This document shows positions 43,945 to 53,745 of a DNA stretch of 64,000 nt, in pieces. The stretch comes from Mucidula mucida (Eukaryota > Basidiomycota > Agaricomycetes > Agaricales > Physalacriaceae): assembly GCA_015501055.1 (NCBI GenBank), contig JADNYV010000006.1, positions 248,001 to 312,000 on the forward strand, read 5' to 3'. The translations under genes and the position numbers were made by a program. Position 1 is the first letter of the stretch; each line of letters opens with the position of its first letter. Under the pieces are notes generated by a model that had not been told where the DNA came from, searched no databases, and saw only the letters and a program-made list of their open reading frames with translations.

Positions 43945-44594
43945 TCATTCTTTAAAACACCGTTGACTGCCAAGTCGATCTGTTGAAGTAACCTCGATTG
44001 GGAAAGGCTCAAGGCCGCACCAAAGTCTGAGAAGCACTTGGAACTGTAGCCGGTCCGCGTATGATGCGAGCGTCAACGCTTGCTCATGTGTGACAGGCTC
44101 AAGAAACACTTTGGGGTGATCATAATGTAATAGCTTGAACTTGAGATGGTCAAAGTCGACATCGCACCCGAGGATCCAGGTAACGTTTGGCCGCGTTCGG
44201 ATGCTTACGAGGTGGGAAATCAGGAAATTAAGCCCAACTGAAAGGCAGCAAGGCGTGTCACTTGATGGATAGTTTCTAGAAGCACGGAGGAGTATTGAGA
44301 GCGCCCCACAGTCTGAATTGACGCACGAATGAGAATTGGCCGAAGGATGGGTATGTTTGTGGATATGGCACTCCACAACAGGATAGCAACGCCAGCATGA
44401 GGAGTATCCCAAATGTGGTGAAATTCAGTTAATTCGGCAAGTGCCGGAGGGGTAGGCAGAATTAAAGGTCCGAATTCAATAAGGGCACTGCAGTCTTTGA
44501 TCAGACTGTGTCTCACCCCAGCGTCGCCTCCCGCTTTCAGCGAGCTCATCATCGTCAACATCATGCTGCCCGCACAACGCAACAAGATTGACAT
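43945..44594 (-). pseudogene. Hypothetical protein, frame broken once
   Basis: Minus-strand frame opening MSILLRCAGSMMLTMMSSLK (downstream ATGs possible), with LIEFGPLILPTPPALAELTE, HIWDTPHAGVAILLWSAIS and LLETIHQVTRLAAFQLGL. It hits TGA near 44230. A second frame, shifted by one base, continues LISHLVSIRTRPNVTWILG, DFDHLKFKLLHYDHPKVFLE, LTLASYADRLQFQVLLRL and ends at 43945. No intron fits the join; adding one base does. Composition is protein-like in both parts. No family recognised. The 5' end overlaps the first exon of endosulfine on the other strand. Confidence 0.4.
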
Positions 44595-44977
44595 CAGTGT
44601 CCGTCGTCGTCGTCGTCCATGTCGTTGTCGTTGTCCTCATCGTGTACACAGAAATTGTCGGAGCAGGAGCAGGTCCTACTCCAGAAATATGGCAAGCTTC
44701 CGACCCACAAGAATGTTCTCATGAAGATGCAGAAGGTCCGCGTCGTCGATGTTCGCTGTCATCGCCCACTCATCTTTGATCTAGGACCGCAAATACTTTG
44801 ACTCTGGCGACTACGCACTTTCCAAAGCTGGCGTTGCACCCCAGAGTACTGTCGGAACCGCGATACCGAATCCCCAAAAGTGAGCGGTCTCATCGATGAA
44901 CTTTGGACGCTCTCGTGCTAACGCATGTTATTAGCATTCCCCACGCCTCATCTCCTACAACGGCAACGGTCATGTAG
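44563..44977 (+). CDS. Endosulfine (Igo1-type PP2A inhibitor)
   Basis: Small phosphoprotein which, once phosphorylated by Greatwall/Rim15, inhibits PP2A-B55 and controls mitotic or quiescence entry. Start at 44563: MLPAQRNKIDIS joins, after a 53-nt intron (44599-44651), KLSEQEQVLLQKYGKLPTHK and NVLMKMQK; exon 3 gives DRKYFDSGDYALSKAG, which contains the Greatwall target Ser in FDSGDY. Then VAPQSTVGTAIPNPQNIPHA in the last exons. The conceptual frame stops at TAG 44975, but protein-like sequence resumes in other frames up to TGA 45117 (SGLASPTDNNVPSEEPESEQ and an Ala/Pro-rich end). An extended tail may be lost to indels or splicing. The core domain is intact. Confidence 0.88.
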
Positions 44978-46017
44978 GGCTATCAGTATCACCGACCAAC
45001 TCGACGCCTCTGTTAACAAGGAGAGCGGACTTGCTTCACCCACCGACAACAACGTCCCCTCTGAAGAGCCAGAATCAGAACAAGCAGCAGATGCCGCAGA
45101 TCCACCTGCTTCATCCTGAACGGCTCACGACAACATCCCGCTTTCGCTATCACGTTCACGTTCACCGATTCTGTATCCACTGTAAAATGTATCCACATTC
45201 CGCTAACCGAATTCCGTCTCTCGGCCAAGGCTAGTCTATTAATGACAATTATTCTAGACATACGATCTTTTATGCACACCGCCTCGCAACATACATGCGC
45301 ACCATTATACCAAGATCGCTTAGGCGTCCCTGGAGCATACACGATTTCACGTTGATTTGTGTTCATCCCTCATCTGAGAGGATCCTGGGCTGTTATTGGG
45401 GGGCCGAAGAATATAATCTTGACCTCCGCGTTCAAGAGTCCCGTCGCAATCTGTCACTTGGTCCAGTCAGTCGACATCTGGTTCACGATATACGGGTGGC
45501 AAGGCAGTCCACTCCTATCAAGATGTACATCCATTGATACTGCATCGCCGATCGTCGTGCTCACTGCCTTCAGACTGCTGGTTCAGTGATCCATATCGCT
45601 TGCATGATGTAGATGCCGCCCTATTACTCTTAGTCTTTAGAAGCACGACGCCACATATCGCATTCACCGATGCGTCGCCCTCAGCCTTTCAAACAGGGCG
45701 CATGGAAAATGCATGGTGTATGCATCGGCTAGTTTTGAGATTCGAATGTAGCAGGTAATGTGTCAATGAAAGCAGTGGTTTGAAGCTTGTATGAGCTGTA
45801 TAGTAGCTCAAGTCTTAGTTTGCGAGTCTAAAGATATAGGTCCGCTGGTCGGGCTGACTATCAGTGCCTGACATAAATGTAGCACATTGGCGTCTGGGCC
45901 ATCAATATTTCTTTGATACTGTTGTCAGCGTCGTCGTCAACATCTGCCTTTCCTTTCTACCACATCTTCCACATTCTTTTCACCTCTGCGAGGCCCTTTT
46001 ACATTCCTGCTGGCACA
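44978..46017. other. Intergenic, about 1 kb
   Basis: Begins with the possible endosulfine tail (to 45119). From 45295 to 45590 both strands show protein-like but stop-broken fragments (for example KIIFFGPPITAQDPL on the minus strand); they may be remnants of a decayed gene. Nothing firm. Confidence 0.3.
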
Positions 46018-46665
46018 ATGGTCTCCTTCAAATCCTCTATTTTCAGCATTGTATTCGCGATCCTCTTCGTGGCTCAGGAAGGTTCGCGATTTGCCGGATG
46101 TAAATGTCGCTCGTTCTGAATAATTCACTGGCAGCCTTCGCATTCCACTACACGGAACGTCTCGCTGCTAAGCATGACAAACGCGAGATCGCCAAGCGAG
46201 AGCTCACGTTAAACACTGCGTCCAGCCGACACACTACAGCCACGCTTTCTCAAGACGATATCCCGGCGGCATGCTCTGATAGCTGCAGCACCGAAGCACG
46301 TAATGCTATCACGGTACGTGCTAGATCGAAACCAATGTCTTCCCGTCCTGAAACCTGTTAGAACTGTACTCTCGAAGCGTGTATCTGTGGTGACAACACG
46401 GATCAGGCTGTCGGAACATGCATGCAGTGTGTCGTTGACCAAGGCATCGTCACTGCCGACCTCGGTACCGCTGTTCACAAACGTGAATTAATCCTTTTCG
46501 ACTGCATTTTTTCGTCGGCTGACAGTAGACGTTCTAGAATACGAGACCACTTGTTCGCACAGAGGTGTTCGCCTGGCTACCACCAGCGGCGCGACTGCGG
46601 TCAGGGCAGGAATTGTTGCTACTGTGCCGTTGGTCTTGATTTCAGTTGCGACCATGTTGCTTTGA
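46018..46665 (+). CDS. Cysteine-rich secreted protein with GPI-anchor signal
   Basis: Four exons. Start 46018: MVSFKSSIFSIVFAILFVAQ, a signal peptide; after an intron (about 46082-46134) AFHYTERLAAKHDKREIAKR, a dibasic-rich propeptide-like stretch. Then AACSDSCSTEARNAIT, spliced to NCTLEACICGDNTDQAVGTC and MQCVVDQGIVTADLGTAV. The last exon (from about 46545) has VLEYETTCSH and ends AGIVATVPLVLISVATMLL, a hydrophobic C-terminus preceded by small residues (TTSGATAV), as in GPI signals. Eight cysteines in a compact core recall CFEM-type proteins, but spacing does not clearly match, so I leave the family open. All exon junctions keep frame. Confidence 0.7.
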
Positions 46666-47159
46666 ATGGGATGGAGTGTGGCAGACGTGCACGTCGAAAC
46701 GAAAGGTTGATTTCAATTGTAAACCCGGCGTAGGTAGATGTGTAAACCGTGGTAGAAGCGGTAGCCTCGATAGAGATGCCAATACAGTGCTGGTCATTTT
46801 GGGCTTCGTTGGCTGTTGTGGCAGGTCATGTAACGGACAACGCAGCGCTCTAGTCCTGTCTAGCGTCAAAGAGTGTTGGATGCGCTGCAAATCCTACCTG
46901 TTTGCTGATGATTGTCGCGAACCGATATCCCATTGAGTTTTTAATTCATTCTTTCTCCCATTCACTATCTTTCATATGCCTCTCGTCCACCATTGCTCAT
47001 TTATTTCCCTTCATGATTCGCGACTGCATGGGGGAAATACTCCGCTGGGTCTGCGCCCCGTCCAGGAACTCAGTGCTCCCGCAATGTCGTCGCGCCCATT
47101 CTATTCCTTCTTTTCAATTACTGGATGATTTTCCACCTAGCACATGCATGCGGATGATC
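46666..47159. other. Intergenic, about 490 bp
   Basis: Promoter side of the P450 gene. A hydrophobic stretch in one frame near 47085-47150 (APILFLLFNYWMIFHLA) could be a displaced piece of the P450 membrane anchor. Confidence 0.3.
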
Positions 47160-49130
47160 TGCGTCGACTGAAGGAAATATTCTGTTTAAAAATCCAAATT
47201 CTACTGAGAAGGCCAAGACAACCATTCATCATGTATTCTTTTTCACCAACCGAGTTTGCCAGTTTGACTGGCTCGCTACGAATCTTCTCTTATTCAAAAT
47301 CGAGTATCGTGGCGATACGCTTCTATTCGCTCATGCTACGGCTTGGGTCGCTGCATTCGCTTACTTTCTGGTCTCTTCCTCATGGTACACCGCTCTTGCA
47401 ACGAGCGCCTTGATGCTCGCTGTTCATACCACCGTAATGGTCGGCATAACGCTTCTCTACCGTCTCTCCCCTCTTCATCCTTTATGGGCGTATCCTGGAC
47501 CTATCATGCACAAACTCACGTCATTGACTCTTCTGCAAATGGTCGCCTCAGGCAAACGCTTCGACGTGATCAAGAGATTGCACAACGAGTATGGCACCTT
47601 TGTCCGCACCGGTAAGTATCTGGTAGGATAATCGCTCCCGCACTATCTTGTTTTTAGGCCCCAATACCCTTTCTATAAAGTCCCACGACGCGTTCAACCC
47701 ATTTATACTACCGCACAAAGTATGGACAAGAGTGAAGCTTACCGCCAGGGACGTGCTCCGGATGGAGGACTCTTCTTTATTCGTTCCAGGGAACAACACA
47801 ATCTGCGAAGAAAAGTCTGGGGAACGGCGTTCATACTTCGTCTTTGGAGCACTCATGAAGGTTGTCGAAAAGCGCACAAGGCAGATGCTGGATACCATGG
47901 AAAAACGGAAATCCGACACCGGAGTCATTGACATGACAGAGTGATTAGGCACTGGAGTTTCGATCTCATGGTATGTTCAAATTCTAGTAGTATTCCTCGC
48001 TCAATCTTGAACGACAGGGGAAATGACCTTTGGTTCCTCCAGTCGCATCGTAAGCCTCCTTGCCCTATATGAATCGCTTAACTTGGAGTCCTTAGGAAAT
48101 GATGGAGGAAGGAGACCCAAACAACATGGTTGAAATGTCCAAAACGGCACTGCTGCTTTTGAAATGTTCGTTCTCATTATTGTGTGTGGCTGACAGGAAC
48201 TGACGACACGCACAGTTTCGGAGAGGTGCCTGCCCTCTTTGACATCCTTTGGAATCTTCCAGCGGCCAAGGATCTGCGCATGCTCGAGAAATTCTCCACC
48301 GAGTTCGTTGCCACACGCAAGGAAAAATATCAAGGTGACGACATCGCGTCGCACTTGGTAAGCTAGGAAGGCTTGTTTTTAGATTGGGAGCTGATAATGC
48401 CTTCTAGCTCGGAGAACACGGTGGTACTCCACTCACGGACAAAGAGCTCGTCCTCGATTCTACATTAGCCATTTCGGCTGGCTCAGATACGACGGCCGGA
48501 ACGCTCACCTTCATGCTATTCCACCTGCTTTCAAACCGCGATGCCTACGCCAAGCTCTTGGAAGAGCTCGAAGCTGAGTTTTACAGCGCCTCGGACATTA
48601 GCGACTACAAGGCTCTCATGCAGATGCCCTATCTCTCTGGTGTCGTTTACGAGGCATTGAGGCTCGGAACGCCATTTGGTGGTATGCCCCGCGTTGTCCC
48701 CGAAGGAGGGGCTGTCATTTGCGAGAAATACGTCCCTGCTGGTACCATCGTCGGCGTTCCCTTGTCTGCCATGCAAACGAGCGCAGAGCACTATTTCCCT
48801 GCTCCAGAGGAATTCCATCCTGAACGATGGCAGCCCAATGGCCTTGGTCCTCAGACCAGACTACTCCCTTGATGTGTTTCTCCTTCGGTTCGTTCCCTAC
48901 TTTCTCTCGCTTCTTCTTTTAGCTGAAACTTGGAAACAGGCGCATTCAGTTGCCTTGGGAAGCCATTCGCGCTGCAGGAGCTGCATCTTGTGCTTGCGAA
49001 GCTCGTCCTGTCGTACGACATGGAACTTGCCCCCGAATTCGATGGTGCCAAGTTCATCTCGAGCATCAAGAACATGCGTACCACCATTTTCGGCGAACCC
49101 CTCCTTATTAAGGCCACAGCTCGCCGCTAG
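47160..49130 (+). pseudogene. Cytochrome P450 with multiple single-base frame breaks
   Basis: ER-type P450. Segments in order, in alternating frames: FFFTNRVCQFDWLATNLLLF, LYRLSPLHPLWAYPGPIMHK, RFDVIKRLHNEYGTFVRTG, SMDKSEAYRQGRAPDGGLFF, LRRKVWGTAF, KVVEKRTRQMLDTMEKRKSD, IRHWSFDLM, EVPALFDILWNLPAAKDLRM, the I-helix AISAGSDTTAGTLTF, the ExxR of VVYEALRLGTP, FHPERW and the heme loop FSCLGKPFALQEL, ending LIKATARR at 49130. Frame breaks occur near 47700, 47832, 47850, 47943, 48019, 48160 and 48870; every one is repaired by adding one base, several inside short homopolymers. The heme motif lacks the usual Arg (FSFG...AFSCLG), as in some basidiomycete P450s. As written it cannot be translated. Decay or sequence error are both possible. 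Confidence 0.8.
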
Positions 49131-49569
49131 TAAACATGTCGAGGGAACGCATCCAATTAGATGGTCATCACGATAACCTAGAACTCGCATAATTAGACTT
49201 TCCTAACATACATACAATGAACTTCATTCTTGTACAGACAAGGCTGCATCGAGATCAGTCGACTACGCTGTGATCCTTAAAGAATTCAATCGATTAACTT
49301 GGCATAGTGTATATCCTGCTGCAGGTTTTGAGTTTGGCACGGACTGATTGTCAATCACCTACTAAGTATATCTGCCCGGGCGGTCTTCAACACAGTTACA
49401 TTCCATCTGCCCCACGCTACGCCAGGCGATTGGCGATGACAGGACCTGATACGGGTGCTCCTGGTGTCCATCTTCTCCATCTTCCACGGCAGACTAGCAA
49501 TCTCATGAGATAGAGTGAAAGGCAAGTCAAACCGTCAACAGACGCACCGTCTTGCCGTAAGACACCGCT
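49131..49569. other. Intergenic, 439 bp, between converging genes
   Basis: Shared 3' region of the P450 and LTO1. Nothing recognised. Confidence 0.4.
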
Positions 49570-50146
49570 TCAAAAGCTCATGTCGTGGGCCGGAGGCTGT
49601 TCTAATGACCACACAGATGGCTTTTCCGCCTTTTCTTCTTCTTTCGGTGTCATGGCAGCTCGCATTGAAGGCGTGACGCCTAGCGTGGAACACAATGCCT
49701 TGTATCGTGATCTGATCTGCCTAAGCAGTCGAGAGATATCCAGCGTCGAAGAAGCATCGTCTGCAGAAGGATTAACGCGAGGAAACTGGTCGATGAGATC
49801 AAGTAGATGGCGAATGTGGGTCACTGCGCGGCTGAGGAACAACGTGTCAAGATAAGCACGGTTCGCTAGTGCGATATGTAGTCACCTATCGGCTTTCTGT
49901 TCGCGTTCCAACACCGCGCGCCACGTTCGGGAAAAGCCCTCGTAGTATCCGAGTTCCTCCCACATCTCAAATCCTTTTTCGCGGCCTAAAGCGCGCCCTT
50001 CAATGAGACCATGGATGCGGCCATGCTCGTAGCCGTCGGTATAGCCAGAGTCGAAGAATCTGACGTCAAGTCAATTCACGACGAGCAGAATGAAAGTCAA
50101 CAGACGTTTGCTCAAGATGAACCAGTGATTCCAAGTCAAAATCCAT
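49570..50146 (-). CDS. LTO1: LTO1 (Yae1-partner, Rli1 Fe-S maturation adaptor)
   Basis: Adaptor that, with Yae1, delivers the cytosolic Fe-S assembly machinery to the ribosome-recycling ATPase Rli1/ABCE1. Start at 50146, MDFDLESLVHLEQT; a 46-nt intron leads to the deca-GX3 region: FFDSGYTDGYEHGRIHGLIE and GRALGREKGFEMWEELGYYE, with Gly every fourth residue. EGFSRTWRAVLEREQKADR follows, then after a second intron AVTHIRHLLDLIDQFPRVNP and LRQIRSRYKALCSTLG. The C-terminal residue is Phe (PPAHDMSF); yeast Lto1 ends with Trp, which binds the targeting complex, so the aromatic end is retained in kind. Three exons, frame intact. Confidence 0.88.
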
Positions 50147-50272
50147 CGAAGTAAGAGTCAGGTTCGATCAAAGTTCAATTGTATATCTTGATTCACATGA
50201 CGAGCAAATACACCTACCGAAAGTAACTACAGTACACAAGGTAAAACGAGGGTGACATGCGCGTAAATGTTA

Positions 50273-52118
50273 TCACCACCGTTCTGTTAGATGAAGACTC
50301 AATAAATAAATAACTATCATTACGCCCCACGCAGACGACTTGAACGTAGACATGCCAGAGTTCAGCTCGCTCTTGTGTATGATGGCGTACTTCACCTCTT
50401 CATCGCATATCGAGCTCTTCTCCAGAGCGTCACCCCGAACAAGAACGACCGGGCGTCCACCGTTCATGTATTGAACATCAATGTGACCGCCAGAACCTGT
50501 AACCCACTGCCGACATTTACCATCACCAAAGCCGCCCGACGTAACATCAAAGAACACTGTCTCAGGCGGGTAGCCTGTCTGAACAGCGATGTTGGTCCCA
50601 TTACGACCAGGACTGCCAATGTTTGTAAGGATGGTGATCACCGCATCCTTTTGGAACGCAATGCCGTAGGGAGACTGTGTTAGGATCTCCGTAGGCGCTT
50701 TCGTCCACGTATCATTCAGCTCCGCCACCAGGAAGTTTCGTATAGTGTTGAGTTCGCTGATGAGAGTGTATGCGGGTGTAGCCGTATAGCCAGATGGCCA
50801 CAACGGTTCTCGATTGTAAGGATCTGCAGAACCGGAGAAGTACTGTTCCTGGCCAGCGTAAACGATCGGAATACCGTCACCCATGAACGTCCAAGTCATG
50901 GCGTTGTACATGGCTTGCGGATCGACTGTATGGCTATGCCATCTCGGGACGTCTTGATTCTCCAAGAAATTCCCTAGCACCGTGGTATCATGGAACTTGG
51001 CTTTGCTCTGCTCCAAAACATCCGCGACCTGGCTAATGTTCAGGTCTCCCGGAATCGAGAAGGCGTCCTTCAGCGCGTTGTACATCGGGAAATTAAGGAC
51101 GGAATCGAGAGCGTTTGGCCCCTGATAGGCAGCGACTGGATCGACGTTTTCATCGCCAAAAACTTCACCCATGCAGAACACGCCCGCACTGCCGCAGAAT
51201 TTAGGCCAAAATGAAACGTCGACATGCTGTTTTACGCCCCCTTATTAATTTGGAAGATGTAAGATGTAAGAGGCGTACCTTTGCCGCGTCTATCCGAAGG
51301 CCGTCAATCTGATATTCCTGCACAAATTTGGCGATCCAGGCGTTATAAGTGTCGATGACCTCCTGTTTGCCGGTATCGAGATCAGGCAAAGGAACCTTTT
51401 CGTCACCCATCCAGCAATCCTGCTCCGAAGTCGTGTTACCCCACTGGATGGGACAGTACGGATGATAGTAAGAAGCGTCCTTGAAGAGGTAGGAGGAATA
51501 GTCGGGGGTGGTAGATGTCGCCATGACGTTATTTACCACTATGTCGACCATGATATACATTTGTCGCTCATGAAGCGCATCAACAAGGGCATGCAGGTCG
51601 TCTGATGTTCCAAATTTGTCGTTCAGCTGTGTAATATCCGCCATCCAGTAACCATGATAGGGATAGCCATATGCTGTTCGAGGCCCATCGTAGTTTTGGT
51701 TCACGGGCGAGATCCAAACTAGAAAATAGGTGGTAAATATGATGGAAATAAGCGGGGTCTAAGCATCGCACTTGCGGTGAAACCAGCGTTGTGTATATAG
51801 TCAAGATTCTCTCGGATTCTGAGAACACATTTGAGAGAGGTTCCAACGCACAACGAAGTTACTCACGTATTCCAGGTACCTCCACAATAGTCTTGTTTCC
51901 CTGGGTCGCAGGCGTCGAGGTCAGAACCTTGTGGAAGGGCGTAACGGTCGGTTATGATCCTAGAAACAGTTGGGTGTCGGCAAGATGGGCAAAGGGCAGG
52001 CAAAGGGCCAAAAGAAAACATACTGGTAGAGGCTTCGTCCCCGCCACTGATCAGCCGTAGCCGCAAAGATTTGCGGTATTATGAGATGAAGGATTGTGAG
52101 GGTCGAAGACAGTCGCAT
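50273..52118 (-). CDS. GPI-anchored GH13 alpha-amylase/alpha-glucanotransferase
   Basis: Cell-surface GH13 enzyme. Start at 52118, MRLSSTLTILHLIIPQIFAA, a signal peptide, then ADQWRGRSLYQIITDRYAL and KQDYCGGTW. Conserved regions: I, MYIMVDIVVNNVM; II, GLRIDAAKHVDVSFW with the nucleophile Asp; III, VFCMGEVFGDENV with the acid/base Glu; IV, GNFLENQDVPRW with the transition-state Asp. Two normally invariant His residues are replaced: region I has NN instead of NH, and region IV has NQD instead of NHD. The C-terminus, SAWGVMIVIYLLSLHL preceded by small residues, is a GPI signal. Loss of GH13 His residues together with a GPI anchor is known for fungal AgtA-type glucanotransferases acting on wall alpha-glucan, so that role is more likely than starch digestion. 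Five introns. Confidence 0.88.
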
Positions 52119-52652
52119 AGTGCCAGAGAGAACGTGAGGGAGTAGCTAAGATAAGAGCGTAGAGGCGACTGGAGCGGCAGTGACGGAGAGGCTGAGTTTA
52201 AAGGCGAAGCATACCACCTTACGGGGAAAAGCGTAATCTTAAGCTTCCCTCTTAAGAAGCTACCCATGGCGACGGTCAGATGATATTGTCCAATATTTGG
52301 CTCGCGACACTTGGCCATGTAGCTGGGGGCCAGGGGCTCGTCTCGTGAGCCATAAGTCGCCCTGTCTTTCGATCTAATAGCACCTGGGGCGAAAGCAACT
52401 CCTCAGTTTTCATTCATGATGGAGAGAATAGCTTACGTCGCGTCTATGGAGCTCATTGCATAATGAGCTGTACTCGGACGTTATATGAACTTATCACCGT
52501 CCTCGTAACACGCACCCATACACCTCCACAGAATTATACATACCTCTTCAAAAGGCTTCAAGCTTGGGGTTCACAAAAGATTCCGTACCAAACCAGCGGG
52601 TGTTTCCGGAAAAAGCGCTGGATGTTTTAAACACTAGTATCGATCTAGGACA
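52119..52652. promoter_or_regulatory. Promoter region of the GH13 gene and 3' region of the peptidase
   Basis: Both neighbours are on the minus strand. A TTTAAA at about 52196-52201 lies 80 bp upstream of the GH13 ATG and may serve as TATA. Two CTGGGG hexamers (near 52322 and 52384) fit the CreA/Mig1 consensus, but that many is expected by chance. Confidence 0.35.
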
Positions 52653-53745
52653 TTACGTGGCCTTCAGAAAACTGAGTAGAAGCTCGAAGTACCTTTGAGC
52701 AATGTAAATCCGCAGAGAAGGCAAGAAGGGGACTAGGCACTTACTTTTCCGGTGCCTCGTACATCGGCAAGTGTGTAACATGTGCTTCTTGCATATCTAC
52801 CCACTTACACGTGGGAATCAGCTCAAAGAAAGGGCGCACTGATGGCCGCCACATCTCGTCATTTGGCGAAGAAACGAGGAGTGTCTTTGCTGTTACAGCT
52901 GGGAGTGTCGGTACCACCGACCAGTCTCGAAGTATCTTCGACATCGTAAAGTCTTGATGCTCTAGAAGGCGCGACGTCAAAAAGTAACGTTCAACAGGTA
53001 GACGTTTTACGCACTATTCTTTGCCACTACTCGTAAACTCTCCAGCAGATCGGCCGGCCATGGGTCCAGACTACATATATGCATCTGGTTATAGCGTTGC
53101 ATGGCTGCCTTATACTCTTCCGAACTCGTCGTACTCTCTGCTCTATGCTTTTTGATGACCTCGTTCAGACCGTCCGGCATCGCATCAACCCAGTAAGCAG
53201 TCCCTTTTCGATACAGTTCCGCTGATGCGAATGTATTTGCCAAAATGAGACATTTAAGTCCTGCATGTGGTCGGCGGGAGGCATACTCTGCCCCCAGAAC
53301 ACCACCCCAAGAGTGTCCAAGCAAGTCAAAATTGTCCCGTATACCAAGTTGTGTCAAAAGGTTATCGAGTTCGTCCATGAAGAGATCCATCGACCAGAAT
53401 TCCGGAGGCGACTCAGGGTACTGAGTAAGCCCAAGCTGGTTGTAATACACAATCGGAATTCCAGCTTCGGTGTAGAGCTTGTTATGAGGTCTACAATGGT
53501 AGTTTAGCAACTACGGGGCACAATTGACATAACGTACCTCATACTGAGATGCGTCTGAGCATTCAGTTTGTACATGAAGAGGACACATCTACTCACTAGA
53601 CGTAATTCATCCCGGGACCTCCATGCAGCATTACCACAGGACGATGTTTGCTCTTGAGATCCCCAACAAGCATATACCACGTCGTGAATGTGCGCTCCCC
53701 AATGGCAAAGGGAACAGTCCCTTCTGTGGTAGGTACATTACTCAT
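52653..53745 (-). CDS. Proline iminopeptidase-like alpha/beta hydrolase
   Basis: S33-family serine hydrolase, which removes N-terminal proline or similar residues. ATG 53745 opens MSNVPTTEGTVPFAIGERTF, followed by the oxyanion motif VVMLHGGPGMNYV. Next IPIVYYNQLGLTQYPE, the nucleophile elbow LLGHSWGGVLGAEYA, the Asp of LLVSSPNDEMWRPSV and the His of EAHVTHLPMYE. The S33 motif usually reads DQxGxG; here it is NQLGLT. After a last intron the protein ends YFELLLSFLKAT at 52653. The join from GGPGMNYV to RPHNKLYTEAG needs a 6-nt exon (TATGAG) near 53537. A longer N-terminus from ATG 54012 via an intron is also possible. Confidence 0.82.

Noticed and set aside
44600..44640. GTCGTCGTCGTC microsatellite as a coding Arg run
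   Set aside because: The endosulfine reading places this run inside intron 1, which joins DIS to KLSEQEQ exactly as in the family.
45295..45590. Protein-like stretches on both strands after endosulfine
   Set aside because: Every frame is stop-broken and no splice model or family supports a gene.
52320..52392. Two CTGGGG sites before the GH13 gene as CreA/Mig1 operators
   Set aside because: The six-base degenerate consensus is expected about twice in a spacer of this size by chance.
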